Shown here in pieces: positions 1-8,475 of a DNA stretch of 64,000 bases; the first letter of the stretch is position 1, and each line of letters begins with the position of its first letter. The translations under genes and the position numbers were made by a program. Source of the DNA: Janthinobacterium sp. 67 (GTDB lineage: Bacteria; Pseudomonadota; Gammaproteobacteria; Burkholderiales; Burkholderiaceae_D); the NCBI RefSeq assembly GCF_002797895.1, contig NZ_PGES01000001.1, forward strand, positions 4,030,001 through 4,094,000, written 5' to 3'. Under the pieces are notes generated by a model, which was not told where the DNA came from, did no database searches, and saw nothing but the letters and a program-made list of their open reading frames with translations.

Positions 1-1050
1 GAACATGTGTATTTCGGCAATTGCCTGATGGCTGGCCAGGGCCAGGCGCCCGCGCGCCAAGCCTTGCGCAAGGCGGGCTTGCCCGATTCCACGGGCGCCG
101 TGACCCTGTCGAAAATGTGCGGCTCGGCCATGCAAACGACCATGTTCGCGCATGACACCTTGCTCGCAGGCAGCGCCGAGGTGGTGGTGGCGGGCGGCAT
201 GGAATCGATGACCAACGCCCCCTATCTGGTGCCGAAGGCGCGCGGCGGCTACCGCATCGGCCACGGCATGATCTATGACCACATGATGATGGATGGCCTG
301 GAAGACGCCTACAGCCGCGATGAAAAGGGCAATGCCCGCTCGATGGGCACGTTTGCCGAAGAGTGCGCCAGCCAGTACCACTTCACGCGAGAAGCGCAGG
401 ACGCGTTTGCCATCGAATCCGTGAAGCGCGCGCAAGCGGCCACCAAGGATGGCAGTTTTGAGTGGGAAATCGCGCCCGTCACCGTTTCCGGCCGCGGCGG
501 CGACACCGTCGTCAGCATCGATGAAGGCCCGCAAAAAGCCCGCCTGGAAAAAATCCCGACCTTGAAGGCGGCGTTCAAGAAGGATGGCACGATCACGGCC
601 GCTTCGTCCTCGTCCATCAACGACGGCGCGGCGGCGCTCGTGCTGATGCGCGAATCGACGGCGAAAAAGCTCGGCTGCACCGTCATCGCGAAAATCCACG
701 GCCACGCCACGCACGCGCAGGCGCCCAACGAATTCACGACCGCCCCCATCGGCGCCGTCAAAAAGCTGTACGCCAAGACGGGCTGGAGCAGCGGGAATGT
801 GGACTTGTTCGAGATCAATGAAGCGTTCGCGGCCGTGCCGATGGCCGCCATGCACGACCTCGATATTCCACACAGCAAGATCAACATCCACGGCGGCGCG
901 TGCGCGCTGGGCCACCCGATCGGCGCCTCGGGTGCGCGCATCATCGTCACCCTGCTGGGCGCCTTGAAAAAGACGGGCGGCAAGCGCGGCGTGGCAGCCC
1001 TGTGCATCGGCGGCGGCGAAGCGACGGCAATGGCGATCGAACTGGTATAA
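1..1050 (+). CDS. Acetyl-CoA C-acyltransferase (thiolase), 5' end cut by the window
   Basis: Thiolase of the degradative/acetoacetyl-CoA type, which cleaves 3-ketoacyl-CoA with CoA or condenses two acyl-CoAs. The reading frame is open back to base 1 and family members have about 390 residues, so roughly 45 N-terminal residues lie outside the window; the GTG at base 7 is not the start. Numbering from that GTG, the nucleophile is Cys38 in LSKMCGSAMQ, the acid/base His303 lies in ALGHPIGASG, and the second catalytic cysteine Cys333 lies in CIGGGEA. All three catalytic elements are present. A strong hairpin with a T-rich tail follows, so it probably ends its own transcript. The neighbouring dehydrogenases suggest fatty-acid or branched-chain acyl-CoA breakdown; exact substrate unknown. 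Confidence 0.93.
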   Translation, partial: EHVYFGNCLMAGQGQAPARQALRKAGLPDSTGAVTLSKMCGSAMQTTMFAHDTLLAGSAEVVVAGGMESMTNAPYLVPKARGGYRIGHGMIYDHMMMDGLEDAYSRDEKGNARSMGTFAEECASQYHFTREAQDAFAIESVKRAQAATKDGSFEWEIAPVTVSGRGGDTVVSIDEGPQKARLEKIPTLKAAFKKDGTITAASSSSINDGAAALVLMRESTAKKLGCTVIAKIHGHATHAQAPNEFTTAPIGAVKKLYAKTGWSSGNVDLFEINEAFAAVPMAAMHDLDIPHSKINIHGGACALGHPIGASGARIIVTLLGALKKTGGKRGVAALCIGGGEATAMAIELV

Positions 1051-1067
1051 GCTCTTCCTGAGCACGG

Positions 1068-1110
1068 GCGCGCACCGCAGTTCACGGTGCGCGCTTTCAT
1101 TTTATTTTCA
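1068..1110 (+). terminator. Intrinsic terminator after the thiolase gene
   Basis: A perfect 10-bp GC stem (GCGCGCACCG at 1068-1077, CGGTGCGCGC at 1085-1094) with a 7-nt loop is followed by TTTCATTTTATTTT. It lies 18 bases after the thiolase stop. The ribosome binding site of the next gene begins at its far edge, so that gene needs its own promoter or read-through. Confidence 0.75.
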
Positions 1111-1122
1111 GGGAGAAAAGAT

Positions 1123-1791
1123 ATGCCTACCGCATTGATCATCGGCGCCTCGCGCGGCATCGGCCACGAAATCGTCCGTCAATACCGCCACGATGGCTGG
1201 CGCGTCATCGCCACGGCCCGTACCGCCGACGCTTGCGACGCCCTCCGGCAACTGGGCGCCGAAGCGCACCAGCTCGACGTGACGGACGTGGAAGGCTGTG
1301 CCGGCCTGGGCTGGAAGCTCGACGATGAAAAGCTCGACGTGGCCATCCTCAACGCGGGTGTGTATGGCCCGCGCCACGACGGTTTCCCCGCGCAAGCCGA
1401 TTTCGACCTCGTCATGCACACGAACGTGCTGGCGGCCATGCGCTTGCTGCCGATCCTGGCGCCGCTGGCGGCGAATGCAAAAGGCAAGCTGGCCGTGCTG
1501 TCCTCGCACATGGGTTCCCTCAGCGAACGCGGCAACCCCAGCGGTTCGCTGTACCGCGCCAGCAAGGCCGCCCTGAATTCCGTGCTGATCGACACGTCCC
1601 TCGTGTACGGCCCGCAAGGCGTCAGCTGCGTCGCCTTCCACCCGGGCTGGGTACGCACGGACATGGGCGGCGCCGGCGCCGATATTTCGCCCGAGGAAAG
1701 CGCTGCCGGCATCCGCGCCACCCTGGCCAGCCTGCCGGCCACGGACAAGGCCGTGTTCCGCAACTACGACGGCAAGCCCATAGGCTGGTAA
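1123..1791 (+). CDS. Short-chain dehydrogenase/reductase (SDR family)
   Basis: A 222-residue NAD(P)-dependent oxidoreductase of the classical SDR fold. The nucleotide-binding motif GASRGIG is at residues 8-14, the NAG motif lies in AILNAGVYG, and the catalytic Tyr144 and Lys148 lie in LYRASK; HPGWVRTDMGG follows, as in the family. The ATG at 1123 was chosen because GGGAGAAAAG stands just upstream and the glycine-rich motif then falls at the usual distance; the frame also extends up to 1087 without a good ribosome site. It sits between a thiolase and an acyl-CoA dehydrogenase and ends 38 bases before the latter. The substrate cannot be told from sequence; C-signalling-type SDRs look similar. 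Confidence 0.88.
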   Translation: MPTALIIGASRGIGHEIVRQYRHDGWRVIATARTADACDALRQLGAEAHQLDVTDVEGCAGLGWKLDDEKLDVAILNAGVYGPRHDGFPAQADFDLVMHTNVLAAMRLLPILAPLAANAKGKLAVLSSHMGSLSERGNPSGSLYRASKAALNSVLIDTSLVYGPQGVSCVAFHPGWVRTDMGGAGADISPEESAAGIRATLASLPATDKAVFRNYDGKPIGW

Positions 1792-1829
1792 TGCCAGCTC
1801 ACCTATAAAAACAAACGAGACGACGTCCC

Positions 1830-2957
1830 ATGATACTCAATGAAGAACAATCGATGATCCAGGAAGCGCTGCGCAGTTTTTCGCGCGAGCGCCTGGCGCC
1901 CAACGCTGCCCGCTGGGACAAGGAACATCATTTCCCGAAAGAAGAATTGCAGGAATTGGCCGCGCTGGGCGCCTTTGGCGTGGCCGTGCCGGAAGCGCTC
2001 GGTGGCGCCGGCCTCGACTACGTGTCGCTGGCCCTGGTGCTGGAAGAAATCGCCGCCGGCGATGGCGGCACGTCGACCATCATTTCCGTCAACAATTGCC
2101 CCGTGTGCAGCATCGCCATGATGTATGCAAACGACGCGCAAAAGGAACAATGGCTGCGCCCGCTGGCACAAGGCACGATGCTCGGTGCGTTTTGCCTGAC
2201 GGAACCACACACGGGCAGCGACGCCTCGGCCCTGCGCACGACGGCCACCCGCGATGGCAATGAGTATGTCATCAACGGCACCAAGCAATTCATTACCAGC
2301 GGCAAATATGCGGATGTGGCCATCGTCATGGCCGTGACCGACAAGGCGGCCGGCAAGCGCGGCATCAGCGCCTTCTGGGTGCCGACGAATACGCCGGGCT
2401 ACATCGTGGCGGGCCTGGAACAGAAGATGGGCCAGCACTCGTCGGACACGGCGCAAATCCTGTTCGACAACTGCCGCATCCCTGCAGAAAACATGATTGG
2501 CGAAGAAGGGCAAGGCTACAAGATCGCCCTGTCCGGCCTGGAAGGCGGACGCATCGGCATCGCCTCGCAAGCCGTCGGCATGGCGCGCGCCGCGTATGAA
2601 GCGGCCTTGAGCTATGCGCGCGAGCGCGAGAGTTTCGGCAAGCCCATCTATGAACACCAGGCTGTGCAGTTCCGCCTGGCCGACATGGCCACGCAGATCG
2701 AAGCGGCGCGCCAGCTGATCCGCCACGCGGCGGCCATGAAGGATGCGGGCCTGCCCTGCCTGAAGGAAGCGGCGATGGCCAAGCTGTTTGCGTCGGAAAT
2801 GGCGGAAAAAGTGTGCTCGGACGCCATCCAGGTGCACGGCGGCTATGGCTATGTGTCCGACTTCCCCGTCGAGCGCATCTACCGCGACGTGCGCGTGTGC
2901 CAGATTTATGAGGGAACCAGCGATATTCAGAAGATTTTGATTGCGCGGGCCCTATAA
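1830..2957 (+). CDS. Acyl-CoA dehydrogenase, short/branched-chain type
   Basis: A 375-residue FAD-dependent acyl-CoA dehydrogenase that makes the alpha,beta double bond of an acyl-CoA and passes electrons to ETF. The N-terminal helical domain is followed by FCLTEPHTGSDAS, the substrate/FAD segment, and by the C-terminal helical domain with QVHGGYGY and the catalytic base Glu361 in IYEGTSDIQ. A Glu at this site is typical of short- and medium-chain enzymes. Length matches the family. Isovaleryl-CoA dehydrogenases carry their base elsewhere, so this is probably a butyryl- or 2-methylacyl-type enzyme. It follows the SDR gene by 38 bases and is followed at once by a palindromic repeat. Confidence 0.93.
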   Translation: MILNEEQSMIQEALRSFSRERLAPNAARWDKEHHFPKEELQELAALGAFGVAVPEALGGAGLDYVSLALVLEEIAAGDGGTSTIISVNNCPVCSIAMMYANDAQKEQWLRPLAQGTMLGAFCLTEPHTGSDASALRTTATRDGNEYVINGTKQFITSGKYADVAIVMAVTDKAAGKRGISAFWVPTNTPGYIVAGLEQKMGQHSSDTAQILFDNCRIPAENMIGEEGQGYKIALSGLEGGRIGIASQAVGMARAAYEAALSYARERESFGKPIYEHQAVQFRLADMATQIEAARQLIRHAAAMKDAGLPCLKEAAMAKLFASEMAEKVCSDAIQVHGGYGYVSDFPVERIYRDVRVCQIYEGTSDIQKILIARAL

Positions 2958-3022
2958 ACCCCAAGGCAGATGCTGGGGTCGTACCCTGCAGGGTACGACC
3001 CCGGGGTTACGCCGTTGGGTTT
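2957..3022. repeat. Palindromic dispersed repeat, copy 1 (28-bp perfect core)
   Basis: The core at 2975-3002 is a perfect 28-bp palindrome: GGGGTCGTACCCTG followed directly by its reverse complement. It is framed by an outer inverted pair, AACCCCAA at 2957-2964 and TTGGGTTT at 3015-3022. The same core and outer frame occur again at 62157-62220. Both copies begin at or just after a stop codon. It resembles extragenic palindromic elements; it has no T-run and is not a classical terminator. Confidence 0.75.
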
Positions 3023-3032
3023 TCAATAGACG

Positions 3033-3056
3033 AAAAAAAAGCCCGCTAGCGCGGGC
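3033..3056 (-). terminator. Intrinsic terminator on the minus strand
   Basis: A hairpin with 6-bp arms GCCCGC/GCGGGC (3041-3056) is followed on the minus strand by eight T residues (3040-3033). It would end a minus-strand transcript coming from the promoter at 3302-3330. On the plus strand the tail is only TTCGTT, so it is mainly a minus-strand signal. Confidence 0.7.
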
Positions 3057-3295
3057 TTCGTTCCAATGTATTACCAATGCTTTAATCGTGTCATGGACGC
3101 CAGTGCTATCTGCAAAGTGCCTCCTGATTTTCGGACTCCCATGCTATCTGCATGGTGACCCCAAGTGTAAATCGACCATCGTATCCGGAATTACAAAATC
3201 CATTTCTTCGCACTGTCACGCCATCGACATTACACCTGTCGGTCGCCGCGCTGAAACTGGATGGTGAGATGATTTGCTGCCAAATCTCAATCACT
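3034..3295 (-). ncRNA. Candidate small RNA or leaderless mini-gene
   Basis: About 260 bases lie between a near-consensus minus-strand promoter and an intrinsic terminator, with no recognised gene. The stretch is less GC-rich than its neighbours. It contains a hairpin near its 5' end (TGAGATTTG, loop GCAG, then CAAATCATCTCA) and two 20-base direct repeats at 3095-3114 and 3133-3152 that agree at 17 of 20 positions. An open frame of 62 codons starts with GTG at 3294, one base from the predicted start of transcription, and stops at 3106; its product resembles nothing I know. A regulatory RNA and a leaderless small protein are both possible. I do not recognise a known RNA family such as 6S. Confidence 0.45.
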
Positions 3296-3301
3296 GAACC
3301 G

Positions 3302-3330
3302 AGTATAGCACAGCTTTTTGTGCAGTGCAA
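3302..3330 (-). promoter_or_regulatory. Sigma-70 promoter of the candidate small transcript
   Basis: On the minus strand TTGCAC (3330-3325) and TATACT (3307-3302) are separated by exactly 17 bases. Transcription should start near 3295. It is one of the best consensus matches in the window and points away from any annotated gene start. Confidence 0.7.
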
Positions 3331-3355
3331 TAATGAATTGAAGCCATACCTTAAA

Positions 3356-4249
3356 TCAAGTCCTTAGGGCCAGCGGCTTGTCCTCTTCGCCGCCACGGGC
3401 CACTCTTTCGTATTCGGATATCACTTGCGCGCCCAGCAGCAGCAAGGTGGCGCCGATTTCCAGGCTGAACATGACGACGATGGCCGTCGTCATCGAGCCG
3501 TAGACAATGTTCACCTGCGACAAGGTGGAAAAATACCAGACCAGCACGTGTCGCGCGATTTCCCACAACAGGGCCGCCGTCACGCCGCCGATCAACGCAT
3601 GCGTGATCGATAATCGCCCCACCGGCATGACCAGGTAGATCGAGCTGAGCACGAGGATTTCGCCCGCCAGCCCCAGCAAGTACAGCAGCACGCCCGATAC
3701 CCCCTCCAGGCCCCAGTCGTGGCGCAAGAAACGCACGCTTTCCTCCCCCATCACTTGCAAGCTGCCGGCCACGAGGGTGATCAGCAAGATGCCCACGCCC
3801 AGACACAGGATGTAGCAGTACGGCAGCACGGCGGAAATGAGAAAATGGCGGCGGCGGATGGCGACGCGGTGGATGAAGATCACACTCATCGCGTTTTCCA
3901 GCACGGTAAACGCCAAGGAACTGAAAAACAGCATGGTCAGCAGCAGCAGCCAGCCGATCACGCCCCGGTTGTTGAGGAAATGCGCCACTTCCGCCACGAT
4001 GGCTTTCGATTGCCCGGGCACCAGCCACTCCAGGTAATGGCCTATGGTTTGCAGCAATTCGTCCTGCGCGATCACATGCGACAGGGCCACCACCACCAGC
4101 ATCAGCAGGGGCACGATGGAGAGCAGCGAGTAATACGCGACGGCGCCCGCCAGCAGCAAGCCCTGATTGGCGCGGAAACCCTTCAGCACCTGCAGCGTGA
4201 AGGCCAGCGGGTGGCTGAGAATGTAGGTACTGGCGTGGCGGTTGATCAT
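3356..4249 (-). CDS. yihY: YihY/BrkB-family inner membrane protein
   Basis: A 297-residue polytopic membrane protein of the YihY (formerly 'RNase BN'/BrkB) family, whose function is not settled. It shows the family opening GAVAYYSLLSIVPLLMLVV, later hydrophobic segments around LLLLTMLFFSSLAF, YCYILCLGVGILLITLVAG and MTTAIVVMFSLEIGATLLLLG, and a charged C-terminus. About six membrane spans are likely. The ATG at 4249 gives the usual length; a GTG at 4330 would add 27 residues without a better ribosome site. It lies downstream of, and in the same direction as, the S66 peptidase gene. The candidate small-RNA promoter begins within about 30 bases of its stop. Confidence 0.87.
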   Translation of the reverse strand: MINRHASTYILSHPLAFTLQVLKGFRANQGLLLAGAVAYYSLLSIVPLLMLVVVALSHVIAQDELLQTIGHYLEWLVPGQSKAIVAEVAHFLNNRGVIGWLLLLTMLFFSSLAFTVLENAMSVIFIHRVAIRRRHFLISAVLPYCYILCLGVGILLITLVAGSLQVMGEESVRFLRHDWGLEGVSGVLLYLLGLAGEILVLSSIYLVMPVGRLSITHALIGGVTAALLWEIARHVLVWYFSTLSQVNIVYGSMTTAIVVMFSLEIGATLLLLGAQVISEYERVARGGEEDKPLALRT

Positions 4250-4336
4250 GTCGGGTGCGGTGAAGAAGGCGGCGCGGCCTCGTGCCACGCCTGCATTCAC
4301 ACTAACATACTGACAATCGCCCCGCTGCACCGTACG

Positions 4337-5416
4337 CTAGCAGACGGCCGGCTCCAATAAGGTCAAGGTTTGCCGGTCCGCATCGAGAGTGGCGAGGATG
4401 CCCATCGGTATCGTGAACTGGTGGCGGATGTGGCCAAACGAGTAGCCGCTGACGGCCGGCACGCGCAAGGGCTGCAAATGCTGGTCCACGGTATCGTTCA
4501 AGGTCAGCGCGGTGTCGCCCTCGGCCGCCTCGCAATGCTCGAAGATGCCCAGCATCAAGGCCGCCGCCTTGTTGAACCCCACGGACAGGTCGAGCTGGCA
4601 CAGCATGCGGTCGATGCGGTACGGCACTTCGTTGATTTCTTCGAGGAACAAAATATGCTCGCGGAAATCGGCAGCATACGGCGTGCCGGCCAGCGCGCTG
4701 ACCATGCACAGATTGCCACCCGTCAGGCGCCCCGTCGCCTGGCCGCCATGCACGGTGCGGATGGCGAAGTTCGGCTGCGTCTGCGCGCGGCGGTGGTTGT
4801 CTTGCGCCATCGGGATCGTGTACTGCTCTTGCGGCGTCATCAGCACGTTTTGCAGCTGCGTCACCGTGTAGTCGGAAAACGTGGACGAGGCCACGGGGCC
4901 GTGGAAGGTCACCAGGCCCGTCTGACCGAGGATGGCCAGGTGCAGGGCAGTGATGTCGGAATAGCCGATCAGCACTTTCGGGTTCGCGCGGATCAAGGCG
5001 TAATCGAGTAGCGCCAGCAGCGAAATGCAGCCGGAACCGCCCCGTATCGCCCACACGGCCTTGACGTCCGGGTCGCGGAACGCGGCGTGCAAGTCGTCCA
5101 GGCGCTGCTGCACCGTGCCCGCATAGTTGCCGTGCACGGCGCGGATGTTGGCGCCCAGGCTGGCGCGCAAGCCCAGCGATTCGATATTGCGCACAGCCTT
5201 GGCGATGGCGTCTTCATCCGTAAAACCGCCCGGTGCGATGATGGCGACCAGGTCGCCCTGGCGCAAACGCGCCGGCTTGATCAATGCGTGTTGCTGCTGC
5301 ATGCGTTTGCCCTTCCCTTGCGCGGCCGCAGCCAACACCGGTGTGCCTGCCGCCCCCACAGTGGCGGCCAGCAAGCCGCCGAAGCGGCGCCGGCTGAGAT
5401 TGGTCTGACTGGACAT
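4337..5416 (-). CDS. Tat-exported LD-carboxypeptidase/MccF-like S66 peptidase
   Basis: Peptidase family S66: its members remove the terminal D-Ala from murein tetrapeptides (LdcA) or cleave microcin C and related nucleotide-peptides (MccF). The N-terminus has a twin-arginine signal (SRRRFGGLLAATVGAAG, residues 8-24, then VLAAAAQG), so the enzyme should act outside the cytoplasm, unlike E. coli LdcA. The nucleophile is Ser153 in LIGYSDIT, the oxyanion segment is AIRGGSGC, the acid is Glu259/260 in LFLEEINEVPYR, and the base is His329 in GYSFGHIRHQF. The ATG at 5416 is preceded by AGGAAAGG. It follows the TonB receptor gene on the same strand after a terminator-like hairpin. Substrate is open: wall peptides or an imported peptide. 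Confidence 0.88.
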   Translation of the reverse strand: MSSQTNLSRRRFGGLLAATVGAAGTPVLAAAAQGKGKRMQQQHALIKPARLRQGDLVAIIAPGGFTDEDAIAKAVRNIESLGLRASLGANIRAVHGNYAGTVQQRLDDLHAAFRDPDVKAVWAIRGGSGCISLLALLDYALIRANPKVLIGYSDITALHLAILGQTGLVTFHGPVASSTFSDYTVTQLQNVLMTPQEQYTIPMAQDNHRRAQTQPNFAIRTVHGGQATGRLTGGNLCMVSALAGTPYAADFREHILFLEEINEVPYRIDRMLCQLDLSVGFNKAAALMLGIFEHCEAAEGDTALTLNDTVDQHLQPLRVPAVSGYSFGHIRHQFTIPMGILATLDADRQTLTLLEPAVC

Positions 5417-5432
5417 GCGGCCCTTTCCTGGA

Positions 5433-5460
5433 ATAAAAACGGCGACGCCAGGCGCCGCCG
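5433..5460 (-). terminator. Terminator-like hairpin after the TonB receptor gene
   Basis: On the minus strand an 8-bp GC-rich stem with one G-T pair and loop CCTGG is followed by TTTTTATT. It lies between the receptor stop (5505) and the S66 peptidase start (5416). The peptidase gene therefore depends on read-through or on a promoter in this short gap. Confidence 0.5.
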
Positions 5461-5504
5461 CACGAGGTTAGCACGCCAGCGGGATCGCCGCCGGCATGGC
5501 TGCC

Positions 5505-8258
5505 TTACATGAACTTGTACTTCAGCTGGAACGACAGCGAACGGCCGCGCGGGTCGGCCACGCGCGGGTCCCAGCCGGCGCCCACCACTTCATCCACGTT
5601 GTGCGCGGTGAATGGCGGATCGCGGTCGAACAGGTTCTGGATACCCACGGTAATCGTCGTATTTTTGAAGCCCGTGTACGTGCCCGACAGGTTATACGTG
5701 GTGTAGCTGGACACGTCCGGCTTGAAGCCCGGCGGCGGCGCACCCTTGCCGCCATTGGGCACTTGGTCCTTGTAGCCCGACGAAAAACTCTGGACCAGCA
5801 AGCCGCTCCAGTCGCCGCGCGACACGCCGAAGCTGGCATTGTGTTTCCAGCGCAGGTACAGATCGCGCGTATAAAACTTGCCGACCAGTTCCTGGTATTC
5901 CTGGCCCTGGTATTCCGCAAACTTGAAGCTGTCCATATACGTGCCGTCCAGGGTCGCCGTCCATTTCGCGTCCCGGATCTTGCCTTCGCCGCGCAAGCCC
6001 ACGTCGAGGCCACGCACGCGGCTGCCTGCCGCATTGATCCAGCCCGCCTGCACGTACTCGATGGTGCCGTCCGGATTGCGGTGGATGTACTGGTTCAGCG
6101 CCTGGTAGTTGGCCAGCACGATTTGCGGCGTGCGGTTCAGGATGCGGTCCTTGGTATTGATGGCCCAGTAATCGAACGAGGCAGAATAGCCCTTGAATGG
6201 CTCGATGACAAAACCGACGCTGCCCTGCTTTGACGTTTCCGGTTTCAAATTCGTGTTGCCGCCCGTCTTGTAGTCGAGGCGGTCGATGGCGCAGTATTCG
6301 GGCACGCCCGGATGCTTGGCGCAACCTTCCTGGTCGACAACACCATTCGGCAATTCCTGGCTCAGCGAACCGGAATACAGCTGCTGGAAGCTTGGCGCGA
6401 GGAAGCCCTTGCTGGCCGAACCACGGAACAGCAGGAAGTCGGTCGGCTGGTAGCGGAAGGCCACTTTCGGATTCGTCGTCGCACCCACCAGGCTGTAATC
6501 GTCGCGGCGGATGGCCAGCTGCATTTCCAGGTCCTTCGTGACCGGCACCAGCAATTCGGCATACACGGCCTTGACGGTACGGCTGGCATCTTTTAATGCG
6601 GCATTGCCTGGCGCCAGCAGGATCTGGATGGCGTCGACGTCTTGCCCGAAGCTGTAACCTTCGCGGCGCAAGTCAAAACCGGCCGCCATGGCCAGCGCAC
6701 CGGCCGGCAACTGGAACAGCTCGCCCGAAACGGAACCGTCGATCTGCGTCAGGGTCGTCTTGCCATGCTGGAAGTCGCCACGGAACTTGGTCGATTCGAT
6801 CAATTGCTTGGCCGCTTCCGTCTGGCTCTGGCCGGCGCCCACCCATGGATTGATGATGCCGCTGGCCAATGCCGCGTACAGCTTGTCCGTGTAGGAATAG
6901 CCATCCGTCAGCTTGGTCTTGGTGCTGCTTTCGGCGCGCGAAATGCCGGCCTTGTAATCCCACTTGCCAAAGTTACCTTCAAAGCCCACCAGCACGCGGG
7001 CATTGTCTGTCGTGTTTTCCTGCGTGCGGTTGCCCACGTCATTGGCGCGCCACTTGTAGGAAATCGGCTTGGTCTTGTCGAACGAGGGGATGTAGGCCGA
7101 CAGGTCCTGGTAATACGCGCCACCCACAGGGTACAGATTCTTGTTGGCAACGGTCGCCTGCACCTGCATCGGCGTCAAAATGGCCGTGGCCTTGGTGCGC
7201 GAACCGAGCACTTCGACAAACATGCGGTGGTCGGGCGCCAGCTGGAACGTACCGCGCGACAACAGATTGGCCCGTTCAACGGGGAATTGCAGCACATAGT
7301 CGGCGCCATAGTCGTAGGCGCAGGAATGCGTGGTGCGCAGCGGCGACGTCACGTCTTTCCACAGTGCCGTCTGGTATTGCGACATACCGGCGATGCTGTC
7401 GCACTTGCCCTGGAAACTCAGCGGATTGGCTTGCAGGTATTTGTTCGGATCGCCAGGCAGCTGGAACGAGGTGCCCAGCGCCGTTCCGGTACCCGCCATC
7501 TGGTTGGCAAACGGCGTGCCCGTCGTATCGGGCGACAATCCGCGGCCCGGCTGGAAACCGTTGACGAAGGAGCGGTCGCTGCCGTTGAGGCGCTGCGCCT
7601 TGTCGACGGTCAGGCTGGCCATGATGTTGTAGCGGTCGCTTTCCAGCGAACCCGTACCGGCCAGGAGCGAGGCGCGCCGGGTGGCGCCACCACCGGCCTG
7701 CGTGTCGTTGGTGGAGACGGATGCTTCCACGCCGCTGTAATTGGTTTTCAGAATGAAATTGATCACGCCGCCGATGGCGTCCGTGCCGTAGATGGCCGAG
7801 GCGCCATCCTTGAGAATTTCCACGCGCGAAATCGCGCCCAGCGGGATCGAGTTCAAGTCGACCGACTTGCCGCTGGCGCCGTGCGTGGCGATGCGGCGGC
7901 CATTCAACAGCACCAGGGTGCTCGACGGGCCCAGGCCGCGCAGCGAGGCGAACGAGGCGCCGCCGCTGACCCTGTCGGCATCGGCGCCAAACACGTTATT
8001 GCCCGAAGTCATGTTATCGGCGCCCGTGCCATTCGCCGACAGGGTGCGCACCAGTTGCTCGGTCGTCGTGATGCCCTGTTTTTCGATCTGGTCAAAGGTG
8101 ATGACTTGCACCGGCAGCGCGCCTTCCTTGGCCACCCGCTTGATACTGCTGCCCGTCACTTCGACCCGTTGCATTGCTGGCGGCGCCGCTTCCTGTGCGA
8201 CGACCGGCCCCACCACCCCCATCAATGCCACCAACTGCGCTAGCTTTTTCAATTTCAC
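5505..8258 (-). CDS. TonB-dependent outer membrane receptor
   Basis: A 917-residue outer-membrane transporter driven by TonB/ExbBD. A signal peptide (about residues 1-21, ending GPVVA-QEAA) is followed by the plug domain, which opens with RVEVTGSSIKR and contains LRGLGPSSTLVLLNGRR and EILKDGASAIYGTDAIGG. A long 22-strand barrel region follows and ends in SLSFQLKYKFM; the last residue is Met, with the usual aromatic one position earlier. The start is GTG at 8258, supported by AAGGAG seven bases upstream. The type resembles the large carbohydrate/peptide receptors rather than a known siderophore receptor. The adjacent solute-binding protein and S66 peptidase hint at a peptide ligand. The 217-base gap upstream shows no riboswitch or clear Fur site. 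Confidence 0.93.
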   Translation of the reverse strand: MKLKKLAQLVALMGVVGPVVAQEAAPPAMQRVEVTGSSIKRVAKEGALPVQVITFDQIEKQGITTTEQLVRTLSANGTGADNMTSGNNVFGADADRVSGGASFASLRGLGPSSTLVLLNGRRIATHGASGKSVDLNSIPLGAISRVEILKDGASAIYGTDAIGGVINFILKTNYSGVEASVSTNDTQAGGGATRRASLLAGTGSLESDRYNIMASLTVDKAQRLNGSDRSFVNGFQPGRGLSPDTTGTPFANQMAGTGTALGTSFQLPGDPNKYLQANPLSFQGKCDSIAGMSQYQTALWKDVTSPLRTTHSCAYDYGADYVLQFPVERANLLSRGTFQLAPDHRMFVEVLGSRTKATAILTPMQVQATVANKNLYPVGGAYYQDLSAYIPSFDKTKPISYKWRANDVGNRTQENTTDNARVLVGFEGNFGKWDYKAGISRAESSTKTKLTDGYSYTDKLYAALASGIINPWVGAGQSQTEAAKQLIESTKFRGDFQHGKTTLTQIDGSVSGELFQLPAGALAMAAGFDLRREGYSFGQDVDAIQILLAPGNAALKDASRTVKAVYAELLVPVTKDLEMQLAIRRDDYSLVGATTNPKVAFRYQPTDFLLFRGSASKGFLAPSFQQLYSGSLSQELPNGVVDQEGCAKHPGVPEYCAIDRLDYKTGGNTNLKPETSKQGSVGFVIEPFKGYSASFDYWAINTKDRILNRTPQIVLANYQALNQYIHRNPDGTIEYVQAGWINAAGSRVRGLDVGLRGEGKIRDAKWTATLDGTYMDSFKFAEYQGQEYQELVGKFYTRDLYLRWKHNASFGVSRGDWSGLLVQSFSSGYKDQVPNGGKGAPPPGFKPDVSSYTTYNLSGTYTGFKNTTITVGIQNLFDRDPPFTAHNVDEVVGAGWDPRVADPRGRSLSFQLKYKFM

Positions 8259-8475
8259 AGGTCTTCTCCTTGTTGGGCAATCGAAACTTGAGTCATCAAG
8301 TCAGGCTGTATAGATATGTCGCAACGTCTGTCTCGCAGTACATTTTTTTATGACAATTGCGCATGACTTTATTTGTTTTCATTTTCAGAGTAGCGCGATG
8401 CATCCGCGGCCAGCCAATGAAAAATGCTTTCCTAACCATAACTTTTTGGAATGAATGCCCTTTTCAGTGACATGG

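Noticed and set aside
1087..1122. An N-terminal extension of the short-chain dehydrogenase
   Set aside because: It overlaps the terminator hairpin tail and lacks a ribosome site, whereas ATG 1123 has one.
6642..8243. A 533-codon open frame on the plus strand
   Set aside because: It runs antisense to the TonB receptor gene, has no recognisable motif, and long antisense frames are common in GC-rich genes.
8259..8475. A riboswitch or Fur box before the TonB receptor gene
   Set aside because: I could not find conserved cobalamin-type boxes or a convincing 19-bp Fur palindrome.
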